NCBI GenBank assembly: GCA_900545585.1
Contig: UQZR01000014.1
Span: forward strand, 1-63,932
Direction of reading: 5' to 3'
Origin: an uncultured Eubacteriales bacterium
GTDB lineage: Bacteria > Bacillota > Clostridia > Oscillospirales > Oscillospiraceae
DNA length: 63,932 bases
The notes under the pieces are model-generated. The model did no database searches. It had not been told where the DNA came from and saw only the letters and a program-made list of their open reading frames with translations. The position numbers and the translations under genes are program-made. Shown piece after piece: positions 1 through 11,300 of this stretch; position 1 is the first letter of the stretch, and each line of letters opens with the position of its first letter.

Positions 1-1
1 G

Positions 2-85
2 AATGCCGCACAGCTTAATCAGGTAGTGACAGATCTGCTGGAAGGAGCAGTCTCTGACACAACTGAAGAATCAAAAGACAAGTGA
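2..85 (+). CDS. C-terminal tail of an unidentified protein (partial)
   Basis: An open frame enters from the left edge and ends at TGA 83-85, giving 28 residues that finish with an acidic, lysine-containing tail (EESKDK). The stretch is too short to assign a family. A strong terminator hairpin follows about 90 bases later, which agrees with this being the true 3' end of a plus-strand gene. The next recognisable sequence is an integrase remnant on the other strand, so this gene may belong to a mobile element, but nothing in the 28 residues shows that. Confidence 0.45.
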   Translation, partial: NAAQLNQVVTDLLEGAVSDTTEESKDK

Positions 86-174
86 GTTCTGTGCATCAAG
101 TTTTTCTTGCTGTCATACGACGTTTTTTAAAAGCAAATTTCAAAAAATCTATAGTGTTGAGTTATGACAGCCAA

Positions 175-208
175 AACTCCCGAAACACCTGTGTTTCGGG
201 AGTTTTTT
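175..208 (+). terminator. Rho-independent terminator
   Basis: A perfect stem of aactcccgaaaca with its complement tgtttcgggagtt is followed by a run of T at 203-208. It fits the end of the partial plus-strand gene stopping at 85. The A-rich left flank is weak, so it would terminate mainly plus-strand transcription. Confidence 0.8.
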
Positions 209-224
209 CATGCCCAAAAGCAGG

Positions 225-248
225 TTTTAGCCTTATTTTTAGCCTTAT
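225..248. repeat. Perfect 12-bp tandem repeat beside integrase remnant
   Basis: TTTTAGCCTTAT occurs twice in a row (225-236 and 237-248), a few bases beyond the stop codon of the integrase remnant. Short direct repeats next to an integrase gene are often part of an attachment or accessory binding site. That role is inference here, as no second copy was noticed at the other end of the window. Confidence 0.5.
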
Positions 249-252
249 GGGG

Positions 253-474
253 TCAACCGGCGGAAACTGTGCGGATAAAACGCTCCATGCGGTCGGCACT
301 TTCGCGCTTCATCTGGTCAGTCACATGGCCGTATACGTCCAGCGTAAAGGCCGCTGTGGCGTGGCCCAGATTTCCCTGCACTGTCTTGATGTCGTCCCCG
401 GCTCGAATCGCGGCAACGGCGTAGGAGTGACGCAGGTCATGGAAACGGGCGTTGGGACAACGCGGCGATTCAAA
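253..474 (-). pseudogene. Tyrosine recombinase/phage integrase, C-terminal fragment
   Basis: About 70 residues of a tyrosine recombinase catalytic domain remain. The HDLRH box (H-x-x-R), the following GH and the catalytic Y in the DVYGHV segment are all present, and the frame ends in the usual helical tail. Upstream of codon CPNARF (about base 459) the frame has no integrase similarity and runs into a terminator hairpin, so the N-terminal SAM-like domain and the first catalytic Arg are missing. This is a decayed or truncated integrase, probably the scar of a lost integrative element. It resembles, but is not the same as, the integrase at the right edge of the window. Confidence 0.8.
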
Positions 475-494
475 TCCGGATGACACCTCTGGAA

Positions 495-526
495 AGAAAA
501 CCACCCTGTCGGGTGGTTTTCTTCTT
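495..526. terminator. Hairpin with flanking A/T runs at the integrase breakpoint
   Basis: The stem aaaaccaccc / gggtggtttt at 497-520 is flanked by A-rich sequence on the left and TTTTCTTCTTTT on the right, so it could terminate in either direction. It lies immediately beyond the point where integrase similarity is lost and insulates the ctsR promoter from the left. Confidence 0.7.
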
Positions 527-600
527 TTGCCTCCGCGGACGGCAATGCGTGTTTTATAGAGGCGGGATCCTATCCCGCTCTGATGCTTTGTCTCCGGCGG

Positions 601-633
601 CCCCATTTCTTTCAGCAGCGGAAGAAATGGGCG
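601..633. repeat. Intergenic hairpin element, copy 1
   Basis: A stem of cccatttctt and aagaaatggg surrounds a CAGCAGCGG-containing loop. A similar element, with the same CCCCA...CAnCAGCGG...TGGG layout but a different stem sequence, lies at 44949-44981. The 480-700 interval holds no gene that I can support apart from these hairpins and the start of the CtsR operator region. Confidence 0.4.
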
Positions 634-698
634 CGGCCGCGCGATGGGGACAGCGCATCTCTCCCGAAAAATCCTGTTCACAAAACGTTTACACTTTT

Positions 699-715
699 GG
701 TCAAAGAAAGTCAAA
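699..715 (+). promoter_or_regulatory. CtsR operator 1
   Basis: GGTCAAA-GAA-AGTCAAA matches the published CtsR heptad consensus RGTCAAANANRGTCAAA exactly. It lies just upstream of the -35 of the ctsR promoter. CtsR binding here would give the usual autorepression of a class III heat-shock operon. Confidence 0.92.
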
Positions 716-723
716 AATTACTA

Positions 724-751
724 TTGACAAAAGTGCGAAGCGTGCTATACT
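724..751 (+). promoter_or_regulatory. SigA-type promoter of ctsR-mcsA-clpC
   Basis: The -35 TTGACA (724-729) is separated by 16 bases from TATACT (746-751). CtsR boxes lie on both sides, at 699-715 and 760-776, so bound repressor would cover the -35 flank and the transcription start. Confidence 0.9.
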
Positions 752-759
752 ATGGTCAA

Positions 760-776
760 GGTCAAAGAAAGGCAAA
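760..776 (+). promoter_or_regulatory. CtsR operator 2
   Basis: GGTCAAA-GAA-AGGCAAA is a CtsR heptad pair with one mismatch in the second heptad. A further GTCAAA follows at 777-782. It overlaps the expected transcription start of the operon. Confidence 0.85.
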
Positions 777-812
777 GTCAAAATCGATTTTGCAGAAAGG
801 TGGAAGGCAAGC

Positions 813-1262
813 ATGGGTATCTCCGATCTCATCGCCGGGTTCATCCAGCAGGAGCTGGACGAGGCCGGCGGCGCGCTGGAGCTCCAGCGCAGCGATCTGG
901 CACAGCGGTTCAACTGCGTGCCCAGCCAGATCAACTACGTCATGTCCACCCGCTTCTCCCCTGAGCACGGCTACATTGTGGAGTCGCGGCGGGGCGGCGG
1001 CGGCTACATCCGCATCACGCGGGTGCAGGTGGACCGGCAGACGCTGCTGATGCACGTTATCAACACCATCGGCGATACGCTGGACTACGCCAGCGCCCGG
1101 GCCATCACCCAGAATCTGGTGGACTCCGAGGCCATCAGCCGTGAGCTGGGCCAGTCCATGCTGGCTGCCACCGGCGAGCGGGCCCTGCGCAGCGTCCCCA
1201 AGGAGCAGCGCAGCGGACTGCGGGCCGATATTTTCAAGCAGATCCTGATCCATTCAGTCTGA
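813..1262 (+). CDS. ctsR: Transcriptional repressor CtsR
   Basis: This 149-residue protein is the repressor of class III heat-shock genes. It binds heptad direct repeats as a dimer and releases DNA on heating. The start MGISDLIAGFIQ, the winged-helix with the glycine-rich wing (RRGGGGYIRI, about residues 58-67) and a helical C-terminal dimerisation domain are as in the family, and length is usual (about 150). ATG 813 is chosen because of the purine-rich aaaggtggaagg ahead of it; a longer in-frame reading from 480 would cross its own promoter. It is the first gene of ctsR-mcsA-clpC and is surely autoregulated by the two CtsR boxes upstream. Confidence 0.96.
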   Translation: MGISDLIAGFIQQELDEAGGALELQRSDLAQRFNCVPSQINYVMSTRFSPEHGYIVESRRGGGGYIRITRVQVDRQTLLMHVINTIGDTLDYASARAITQNLVDSEAISRELGQSMLAATGERALRSVPKEQRSGLRADIFKQILIHSV

Positions 1263-1286
1263 TTTTTCAGCAAGGAGGTTACGATT

Positions 1287-1730
1287 ATGAGATGTGATCG
1301 TTGTGGAAAGAACGAGGCAACGTTCTACTATAAGAGCAATATCAACGGCAAGGTGACGCAGGTACACCTGTGTCCCCAGTGCGCCGAGGAGCTGGGCTAC
1401 ACCGACTCCTTCCGCTCCGCCGGTATGACCGGCGGCCTGTTCGGAGATTTCTTCTCCCGTCCCTTCGGGATGCTGGAGCCGTTCTTCAGCGGGCTGGGCT
1501 CCCGCATGCTCACCGAGTTCCCTGAACCGGTGGATGTGCTTGGGCAGGCGCGGGAGAGCACACCGGCCCAGGAGGACACCGGCGACCTGCTGCCCAGAGA
1601 CGAGCAGGATGCCCTGACCCGGCAGCGCAAGCGCAACGCGCTGCAGACCCAGCTGAATCTGGCAGTGCAGGAGGAACGCTTCGAGGAAGCGGCCAAGCTG
1701 CGGGATGAGCTGAAGGCGCTGGAAAAGTAA
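1287..1730 (+). CDS. mcsA: McsA-like zinc-binding UVR-motif protein
   Basis: A 147-residue protein with two CxxC pairs at the N terminus (CDRC and CPQC, about residues 3-32) that form one zinc finger, a low-complexity glycine/phenylalanine linker, and a C-terminal UvrB/C-type UVR helix hairpin (about 113-147). In Bacillus McsA works with the arginine kinase McsB to tag proteins for ClpCP and to control CtsR. The gene lies 24 bases after ctsR with an aaggagg Shine-Dalgarno. It is shorter than Bacillus McsA, which has a second pair of CxxC motifs. There is no mcsB next to it, so it may act directly as a ClpC adaptor or CtsR modulator (inference). Confidence 0.88.
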   Translation: MRCDRCGKNEATFYYKSNINGKVTQVHLCPQCAEELGYTDSFRSAGMTGGLFGDFFSRPFGMLEPFFSGLGSRMLTEFPEPVDVLGQARESTPAQEDTGDLLPRDEQDALTRQRKRNALQTQLNLAVQEERFEEAAKLRDELKALEK

Positions 1731-1772
1731 GCCCGGCGCGGAACACGACAGTAAGAGAGGAAGTGCTTATTT

Positions 1773-4226
<2,454 letters not shown>

Positions 4227-4275
4227 ACAATAAAGAGTGCCTGACGGATTCCTCCGCAGAGCTCCTCATCTGTAT

Positions 4276-4342
4276 AAAACCTCCTATTGCTCTGGTAATG
4301 TGGTTGCCAACCCTTTACCAGTATACCGCAATAGGAGGTTTT
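4276..4342. repeat. Nested triple inverted repeat downstream of clpC
   Basis: Three stems are nested: aaaacctcctattgc/gcaataggaggtttt (perfect, 4276-4290 with 4328-4342), tggtaa/ttacca inside it, and ggtt/aacc around tgcc at the centre. It could be the terminator of the clpC operon, since both outer arms end in A/T runs, but the nested design is more elaborate than an ordinary terminator. A small mobile palindrome is the alternative reading. The outer 3' arm contains aataggagg, a Shine-Dalgarno-like core, without a supported gene behind it. Confidence 0.7.
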
Positions 4343-4443
4343 ACTTATGAGGGGCCGGAATCGTTCATGCCCTGGGCGCCCTGCATCCAATAGGAATTCG
4401 GTGTGAAGAATTCTGACGCGGCGGTGAAGCCGTCGATCGCCCC

Positions 4444-5217
4444 CTACCGCTCCAGCACCGGCAGAAGTACCTGTGTGATGAACTTTGCGGGGTCCTTGTG
4501 CTGGGGCGGACCCTCCAGATAAATACGGCGGATCGTGCCCGCAGGCGTAAGTCCCTGTTCCCGTGCACAGGTCAGGAGCTGCTTCACCGCCGCGGGCAGC
4601 TGCTCATACGCACCGTGGTGGTAGAGACTGAGGGCCGGCGCTGCCGGCAGGGTCTCCACGTACTCCCCCCGGCTCTCCGGCGGGATAGCCACGCAGAACG
4701 CCACCTGATCCGGTTTGTCGATGGGCGACTCCACCAGGTACATCCGGTGGGAGATGTCTGTGCCATAGAGCCGCATCCCCTCCAGCGCAGTGCTGCGGAG
4801 CAGCGTCGTCCGCTCCGCCACGGTGGCCGCCGCGCACACGCGGCGATAGACGGTCTGCGGCAGCAGTCGGATCAGCTTCACCTGCGGCGGCTCCGCGCCG
4901 GACCGCTCCCGCAGGCTCTCGATATGCCGGTCCAGCTCGTCCCGCTGCGCCTCCAGCCGCCGGATCAGCGGCGCCAGCGCGAAGTCGCCGTCAAAATATC
5001 CGAGGACATCGCTGAGGGACAGTCCCAGGTTCTGCAGGATGCGGATGGTCCGGAGCTTGACGAAGGTATCAATGGTATAGTAGCGGTTTCCCGTGGCGCC
5101 GTCCTTGACATCCGGCCGGATCAGCCCGAATTCCTCGTAGTAGAGGATGGCGCGGCGTGTGATGTTCAGCGCCCGCGCGACTTCGCCGATAGAAAACAGA
5201 TCTCGTTCTTTTTTCAT
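4444..5217 (-). CDS. MerR-family regulator with GyrI-like effector domain
   Basis: A 257-residue regulator with an N-terminal MerR winged helix-turn-helix (about 7-75: FSIGEVARALNITRRAI, then YYEEFGLIRP), a coiled-coil linker (about 80-110) and a C-terminal half resembling the BmrR/GyrI effector-binding fold (about 115-257). The ATG at 5217 follows a GGGGG-containing ribosome site. It is divergently transcribed from the giant surface-protein gene, and the shared intergenic DNA has a promoter with the MerR hallmark. The likely role is ligand-dependent activation of that gene, and perhaps autoregulation; the ligand cannot be read from sequence. Confidence 0.88.
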   Translation of the reverse strand: MKKERDLFSIGEVARALNITRRAILYYEEFGLIRPDVKDGATGNRYYTIDTFVKLRTIRILQNLGLSLSDVLGYFDGDFALAPLIRRLEAQRDELDRHIESLRERSGAEPPQVKLIRLLPQTVYRRVCAAATVAERTTLLRSTALEGMRLYGTDISHRMYLVESPIDKPDQVAFCVAIPPESRGEYVETLPAAPALSLYHHGAYEQLPAAVKQLLTCAREQGLTPAGTIRRIYLEGPPQHKDPAKFITQVLLPVLER

Positions 5218-5246
5218 AAAATCCCCCTGAAAACGCAAAAAAACTC

Positions 5247-5277
5247 TTGCATCGCACGTTAACGTACGGTGTATGAT
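5247..5277 (+). promoter_or_regulatory. MerR-type promoter with 19-bp spacer and central dyad
   Basis: TTGCAT (5247-5252) and TATGAT (5272-5277) are 19 bases apart, longer than the ideal 17. The spacer carries the perfect palindrome ACGTTAACGT, which continues with mismatches to about 14 bases on each side of the centre at 5260/5261. MerR-family activators bind exactly such spacer dyads and untwist over-long promoters. It points toward the surface-protein gene starting at 5396. Confidence 0.85.
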
Positions 5278-5395
5278 ACCATCATACAGAAAATCGGTAA
5301 ATATGCAAGGATTTTTCACGGGCAGTTGGGGCTGCCCATCCGCATGTCTGCGCATGACCGAAAAAATGCGAGCACGTACGCTGAAGGAGGCCCAC

Positions 5396-8300
5396 ATGAA
5401 GAAACGAGTATTGAGTCTGTTCATGGCACTGGCGCTCTGCCTGACCATGCTGCCCACGGCGGCATTCGCAGAGACGTCCGATGCCGCCGCACAGACGGCA
5501 GGCGGCACCGCCGATACCGGCGGCGCCTACACCATCGGCAAGGACACCGCCGCGCCGGACCAGGAGGAGCGCGATGCGCTGTCCGTATGGGCCTTGCGCG
5601 CGGAGAGCAGTGAACACGCCCACTGCGTCTGCGGCGTCAAGGGCTGCGAGAAGTGGTTAGCCACCTATGGCTCCCACACCAAAACCATCTCCTTCTCCGA
5701 CAATGCGATCTCGCAGGACGCTGAGGGACTGAAAATAAACGGCACGGTATGGGAGAAAAGAGAACTCAAAACCTCCGACAATACCGTTGTCGGATATTAT
5801 TACAGGCTCCCTGCGGGCGACTACTATCTGACCACCGACCTCGATCTGGAGGACGCTTATATCGCCACCGCCACGGGGACAGTCTACCTCTGCCTGAACG
5901 GCCACAGCATCCAGACCACCGCTAAGCGCACGATCTATGTCAGCAATGAGCAGACGACGGCGACGCTGAACCTGTGCGACTGCAAGGGGACCAGCGGCAC
6001 CTACGGTGAGATCACCCATACAAGCGGCGCCAGCGGTGTCGGCGTAGAGGTGCGTACCGAGAATAAATTCAATATGTACGGCGGCCGCATTACCGGCAAC
6101 AACAGGAGCGGTGTGGATACGAGCGGCGGCTATTTCACCATGTACGGCGGTGAGATCAGCGGCAACAGCATCAGCAACAGCGACGCCCAGGGCGGCGGCG
6201 GTGTGACCATCGGAGGCCAGTCGTTCACCATGTACGGCGGCAGCATCTCCAACAACAGCGCCGACTATGGCGGCGGCGTGGGCTGGAACAGCTACGGCAA
6301 GTTTTATATGTACGGCGGCGAGATCACCGACAACACCGCCGCTGTGGCCGGCGGCGGCGTGTATACGCGCAACGACCGCATCTATGTCAAGGGCGCGGTA
6401 AAGATCACCGGCAACTCCACCACAGACGGCAAGGCCAATAACGTCTGCCTGGGCAGAGTAAGCGGCTACCCCAGTGATCATTTTGTCCTGGACGGAGCGC
6501 TGAAGGAGGGTTCGAAGCTGGGCGTGACGCTGGGGAGCGGTCACGATGGTTTGATCACCAAAGGCTGGAAAGCCAAAATGCCGGATGTGACAGCCGACCA
6601 GCTCACCGATCACTTTATCTCGGACGCTTCCGGAATGAAGTTCGACCTGAACCGTGCCGGCGAGGTGACGCTGACCGCGATCCCGCACGAGCACCTCCTC
6701 TGCGGCACGGCATGCAGCCATGGCGGGGAGACGCACACCAAGATCCTGACCTGGACGGCCGTTTCCGACCTGACGAAGATCACCAGAGCGGGCTATTACT
6801 ACCTGACTCAGGACATCGAAACGACGGATATCTGGGTGCCCGCCGACGGTGTGGTGCTCTGCCTCAACGGCCACAGCATCATCAATACAAACCATGGCTA
6901 TACCATCATGGTCCGCAAAGACTATACCTTCACCCTCTGCGACTGTAAGGGCGGCAGCGCCGAGTACGGCAGGATCACCCACGCGGAGCAGACCGACGGC
7001 ACAAAATACAGCGGTCAGGGCGTATATGCCATCGGCACCTTCAACATGTACGGCGGCAGCATCTCCGGAAATGTCAGCCAGCACAGCAGCGGCGTGCTTC
7101 TTGACAACGGAGCCAACAGCGGGGGCAAGGGCACCGCATTCAATATGTATGGCGGTGAGATCACCGGCAACACCGCCACCAATGGCGCGGGCGGCGGCGT
7201 GTATGTCTTCGCCAACAGTCCCTTCCGCATGTACGGCGGCAGCATCTCCGGCAATACCGCCAAGTACGGTGGCGGCGGCGTGTATGTCGGCAGCGGAAGC
7301 GTCTTCACCGTCTCCGGCAGCGTGACCATCACCGGCAACACCGACAATGACGGCAGCGCCTGCAATGTTCAGCTGGCCAAGGGCAATACCGCAGGCACGA
7401 CTTTCGCCATCGGCGAGGGCGGCCTGGCCGAGAGCGCCCGCATCGGCGTGACCGCTGATGCTGCGCCCGCCATCGGTGAGCATATTGCCGTTGCCACCGG
7501 CGCGGACAATGGCTATTACGAGGGCAACATCACCAGCGATGCCGGCGGTCAGTACGGCATCCTGCGGGAGGGCGACGAGATCAACCTCTACAACGGCCTG
7601 CCCCACAAGCACCTCCTCTGCGGCACGGCATGCAGCCATGACGGGGAGACGCACACCGATGTCCTGACCTGGACGGCCGTTTCCTCCCTGAGCGAGATCA
7701 CCAAGGCGGGTCACTACTACCTGACCCAGTCCGTAACGCAGAGCAGCGAGTGGCAGCCTGTGGACGGCGTGGTGCTGTGCCTGAACGGCTACGACATCAT
7801 CTGCAGCAAGGACGGCGCCAACACGATCAAGCTGGCCAACGGCGGCAGCTTCACCCTCAGCGACTGCAAGGGCACCGGCAGGATCACCCACGCCGACGGG
7901 CTCACCGGTACCGGCGTGTATCTGGACCCCGACGGCACCTTCACCATGTATGACGGCAGCATCTCCGGCAACAGCGCCGCCGAAAAGGGCGGCGGCGTAT
8001 ACATGACCCGCAGCACGTTCCGCATGCTGGGCGGCAGTGTCTCCGGCAACAAGGCCAAATACGGCGGCGGTGTATACGTATACAGCGGCGCGTTCACCCT
8101 GTCCGGCGGCACGGTCTCCGGCAACTCGTCCGATGAGGATGGCGCCGGCGTATATACGGCCGGTACGTTCAACATGACCGGCGGCTCTGTCTCCGGCAAC
8201 TTCACCACCGATGCCGCGGTCACCGGCTACGCCACCAAGCGCGGCGGCGGTGTGTACGCGGCCTATGTCTTCAACATGTCCGGCGGCACCATCTCCGGCA

Positions 8301-11300
8301 ACACGGCGGCGGAATATGGCGGCGGCGTGTACGTCATCCTGAGCGCCGCGTGTACCATCACCGGCGGCACCATCTCCGGCAACACCTCCGGCAACAGCAA
8401 GGGCGGCGGCGTGTGCGCCGGCAACAAGCTCACCGTGTCCGGCGCGCCGTGCATCACCGGCAACCTGGGCAAGGACGGCGCGGCCAACAACGTCTATCTG
8501 GGCCGCCGCGAGACCATTCATGTGGGCGGCGCGCTGGAGAGCGGCGCCAGCATCGGCGTCACCACGGCAGACCCCGTCATCGACGGCAGCTATGTCCGCA
8601 TCGCCGACGGCACGGGGCTGGCGGCGGATACCACCTCGTATTTCACCAGCGATGCCTATCCCGGCTGCACGAAGCGGCTGATGGGTGACAGCGTCATCTT
8701 CTCCAGCGGCACCCTGCACGAACACGCTGTCTGCGGCAGATCGGACTGCACGGACGCGGCCCACGGCAATACAGCCTGGATCCCCCTGACCTCCGTTGAC
8801 GGCAAGCTGCTGTACGGTGGGGCCAATGCCTCCAAAAACGGCGATTCGTACATGCTCTACGCCGGCAATTATTATCTGGCCGCCGACATCGAGCTGGACG
8901 GCCGGCTCTTCCTGGCCGGTGATGTGAACCTCTGCCTGAACGGAAAGCAGATCACCACGACGAACACCTCGGTATCCGCGGTGGTGGATGACCACTGGGG
9001 CCTGACGCTCTGCGACTGCCGGGGCAGCGGCCGGATCGCCGCGCCCGGCGAGACTGTGAACGGCGTGTCCTCCAGCCAGAGCTTCACCATGTACGGCGGC
9101 ACCATCTCCGGCGGCCGGTACGGCGCATACATCTACGATGACCACGGCGCTTTCCGTATGCTGGGCGGCAAGATCACCGGCAGCCAGACCGGTATTTACC
9201 TCAACTCCAGCCGGAATTCGCTGACCATCGGCGGCGATGCCAACGTCACCGGCAGCACCAGAAATGTGTATCTGGACTCCGGAGTCCTCACCATCGATCC
9301 CAGCCTGACCCAGGCGGCCCGCATCGGCATCACCACATCCCGCCAGCCCACGGACGATGTGCCGGTCCAATTCGCCGCCGGTGCGTCCAGCACGGCGCTG
9401 GACTGCACCAAAATTTTCCTGCCGGATGCGGCCGGACAGGGCTATGTGGTCACGCAGGAGCAGGATAAGCTCTATCTCAGCAAGCACCAGCACAGCTGGG
9501 CCTACACCGCCAGCGGCACCACCATTACCGCCGCCTGCACCAACGCGGACGGCACCTGCCCCGATACCAATGGCGGCAGCGTGACGCTGTCGGCCCCTGA
9601 CCAGACCCTGTTCTACAACGGCATGGCCCGCGCGGCGTCCTGCACCAGCAGCCTGACCACCGGCGACGCCGCCATCATCACCTACTACGCCAAGCCGGCG
9701 GATACCACCGCTCTCTCCGGCGCACCGGTCAACGCCGGCGACTACATTGCCCGCATCCAACTGGGTGAAGCCTCCGTCAGCGTGTCCTACACCATCGAAA
9801 AGGTCCGCCTGCTGGTGACCGCCAACAGCACGGTCATCGACTACGGCACCGCTCCCATGCACGACGGCGTGAGCTGCCAGGGCTTCGTCAACGGCGAGGA
9901 CATCGACGATCTGGACGGAACGCCGACCTACGCCCACACCTACCGCCAGTTTGACGACGTGGGCGAGTATACCATCACCCCCGGCGGCCTGACCTCCGAC
10001 AACTACGACATCTCCTTCCTGCCCGGCACGCTGGAGGTGCGGCCCCGCACTGTCACGCTGACGTGGCACAACACGGAGGGCCGTATCTACGCCGACGATG
10101 AGGGTGCGATTACCGCCACCGTCAGCAATGCCGTCAACGGCGACCGGATCGGCGTCACCGTCACCGGCGGCGAGCTGACCGCCGGTACTCACACCGCCGC
10201 CGCCACCGGTCTCACCGGCGACAAGGCCAAGAACTACCAGCTGTCCACGGTTGAGGCCGACAAGACCGTGCAGTACACGGTGGCCCAGGCGGCCCAGACC
10301 CTGACCTTCGCCCAGCAGGGCAGCCTGACCAGGACCTACGGCGACGACGCCTTCTCCAACGCGGCGTCCAGCAATCGCAGGGACGGCGGCAGCATCACCT
10401 ACGCCAGCAGCCGCGAGAGCGTGGCCACGGTGGCCTCCGACGGCACCGTCACCATCCACGCGGCGGGCGAAGCCACCATCACCGCCACCGCCGCGGAAAC
10501 CGCCAACTATCAGCAGAGCGCGGCGTCCTACACCCTGAGGGTATCCCCGAAGGGCGTCACCATCACCGGCCTGCAGGCGGAAAGCAAGACCTACGACGGC
10601 ACTGCCGCCGCCGTCATCACCGGCACACCCGCCCTCTCCGGTCTGATGGCCGGGGATGATGTGACCGTGGACGCGTCCCGCGCCGCCGCCGCCTTTGCCG
10701 ATGCCGACGCGGGAACCGGCAAGACCGTTCTTCTCTCCGGCTACGCCCTCACCGGCGCGGACGCGGCCAACTACACCCTGATCGCCCAGCCCACCGGCAT
10801 CACGGCGGACATCACCAAGGCCGCCATCACCGTGACTCCCGATGCCGGTCAGGGCAAGACCTACGGCGAGGACGAGCCCACCCTGACCTTCGCCGTCTCT
10901 GCCGCGGCCAACGGCGAGTCCCCCGCCTTCGACGGTGCGCTGACCAGAGCCTCCGGCGAGAACGCGGACAGCTACGCCATCGCCATCGGTTCCCTGAAGC
11001 TGGCGGACCGCGGCGCCTTCAAGGCCGATAACTACACGCTGGCGCTGGCCCCCGACACCGTTTACTTCCGCATCGACAGGGCGCTTCACGCCGACGTGCC
11101 CGCCAGCGGTGCGGCCATGTACGGCAACCCCGGTTCCGTGGACCTGCGCAGTCTCATCGCCGACGGCGGCGCGGCCTCTCTGGGCGTTGTGACCGATACC
11201 GACAGCGTACTGGACGGCGCGCCCGCCGTCAGCGGCAGCACCCTCCGCTTCGCCTTCCGGAACGAACCGGCCAACGCGGATAAGACCGCCGTCATTGCGG

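Noticed and set aside
4276..4342. Insertion sequence end or complete IS
   Set aside because: There is no transposase and no target duplication that I can see; only the palindrome is supported.
7000..8500. Possible CRISPR-like array in the repeated GGC-rich units
   Set aside because: Repeats keep the reading frame of the beta-helix, vary in length and sequence and have no unique spacers. No cas gene is present.
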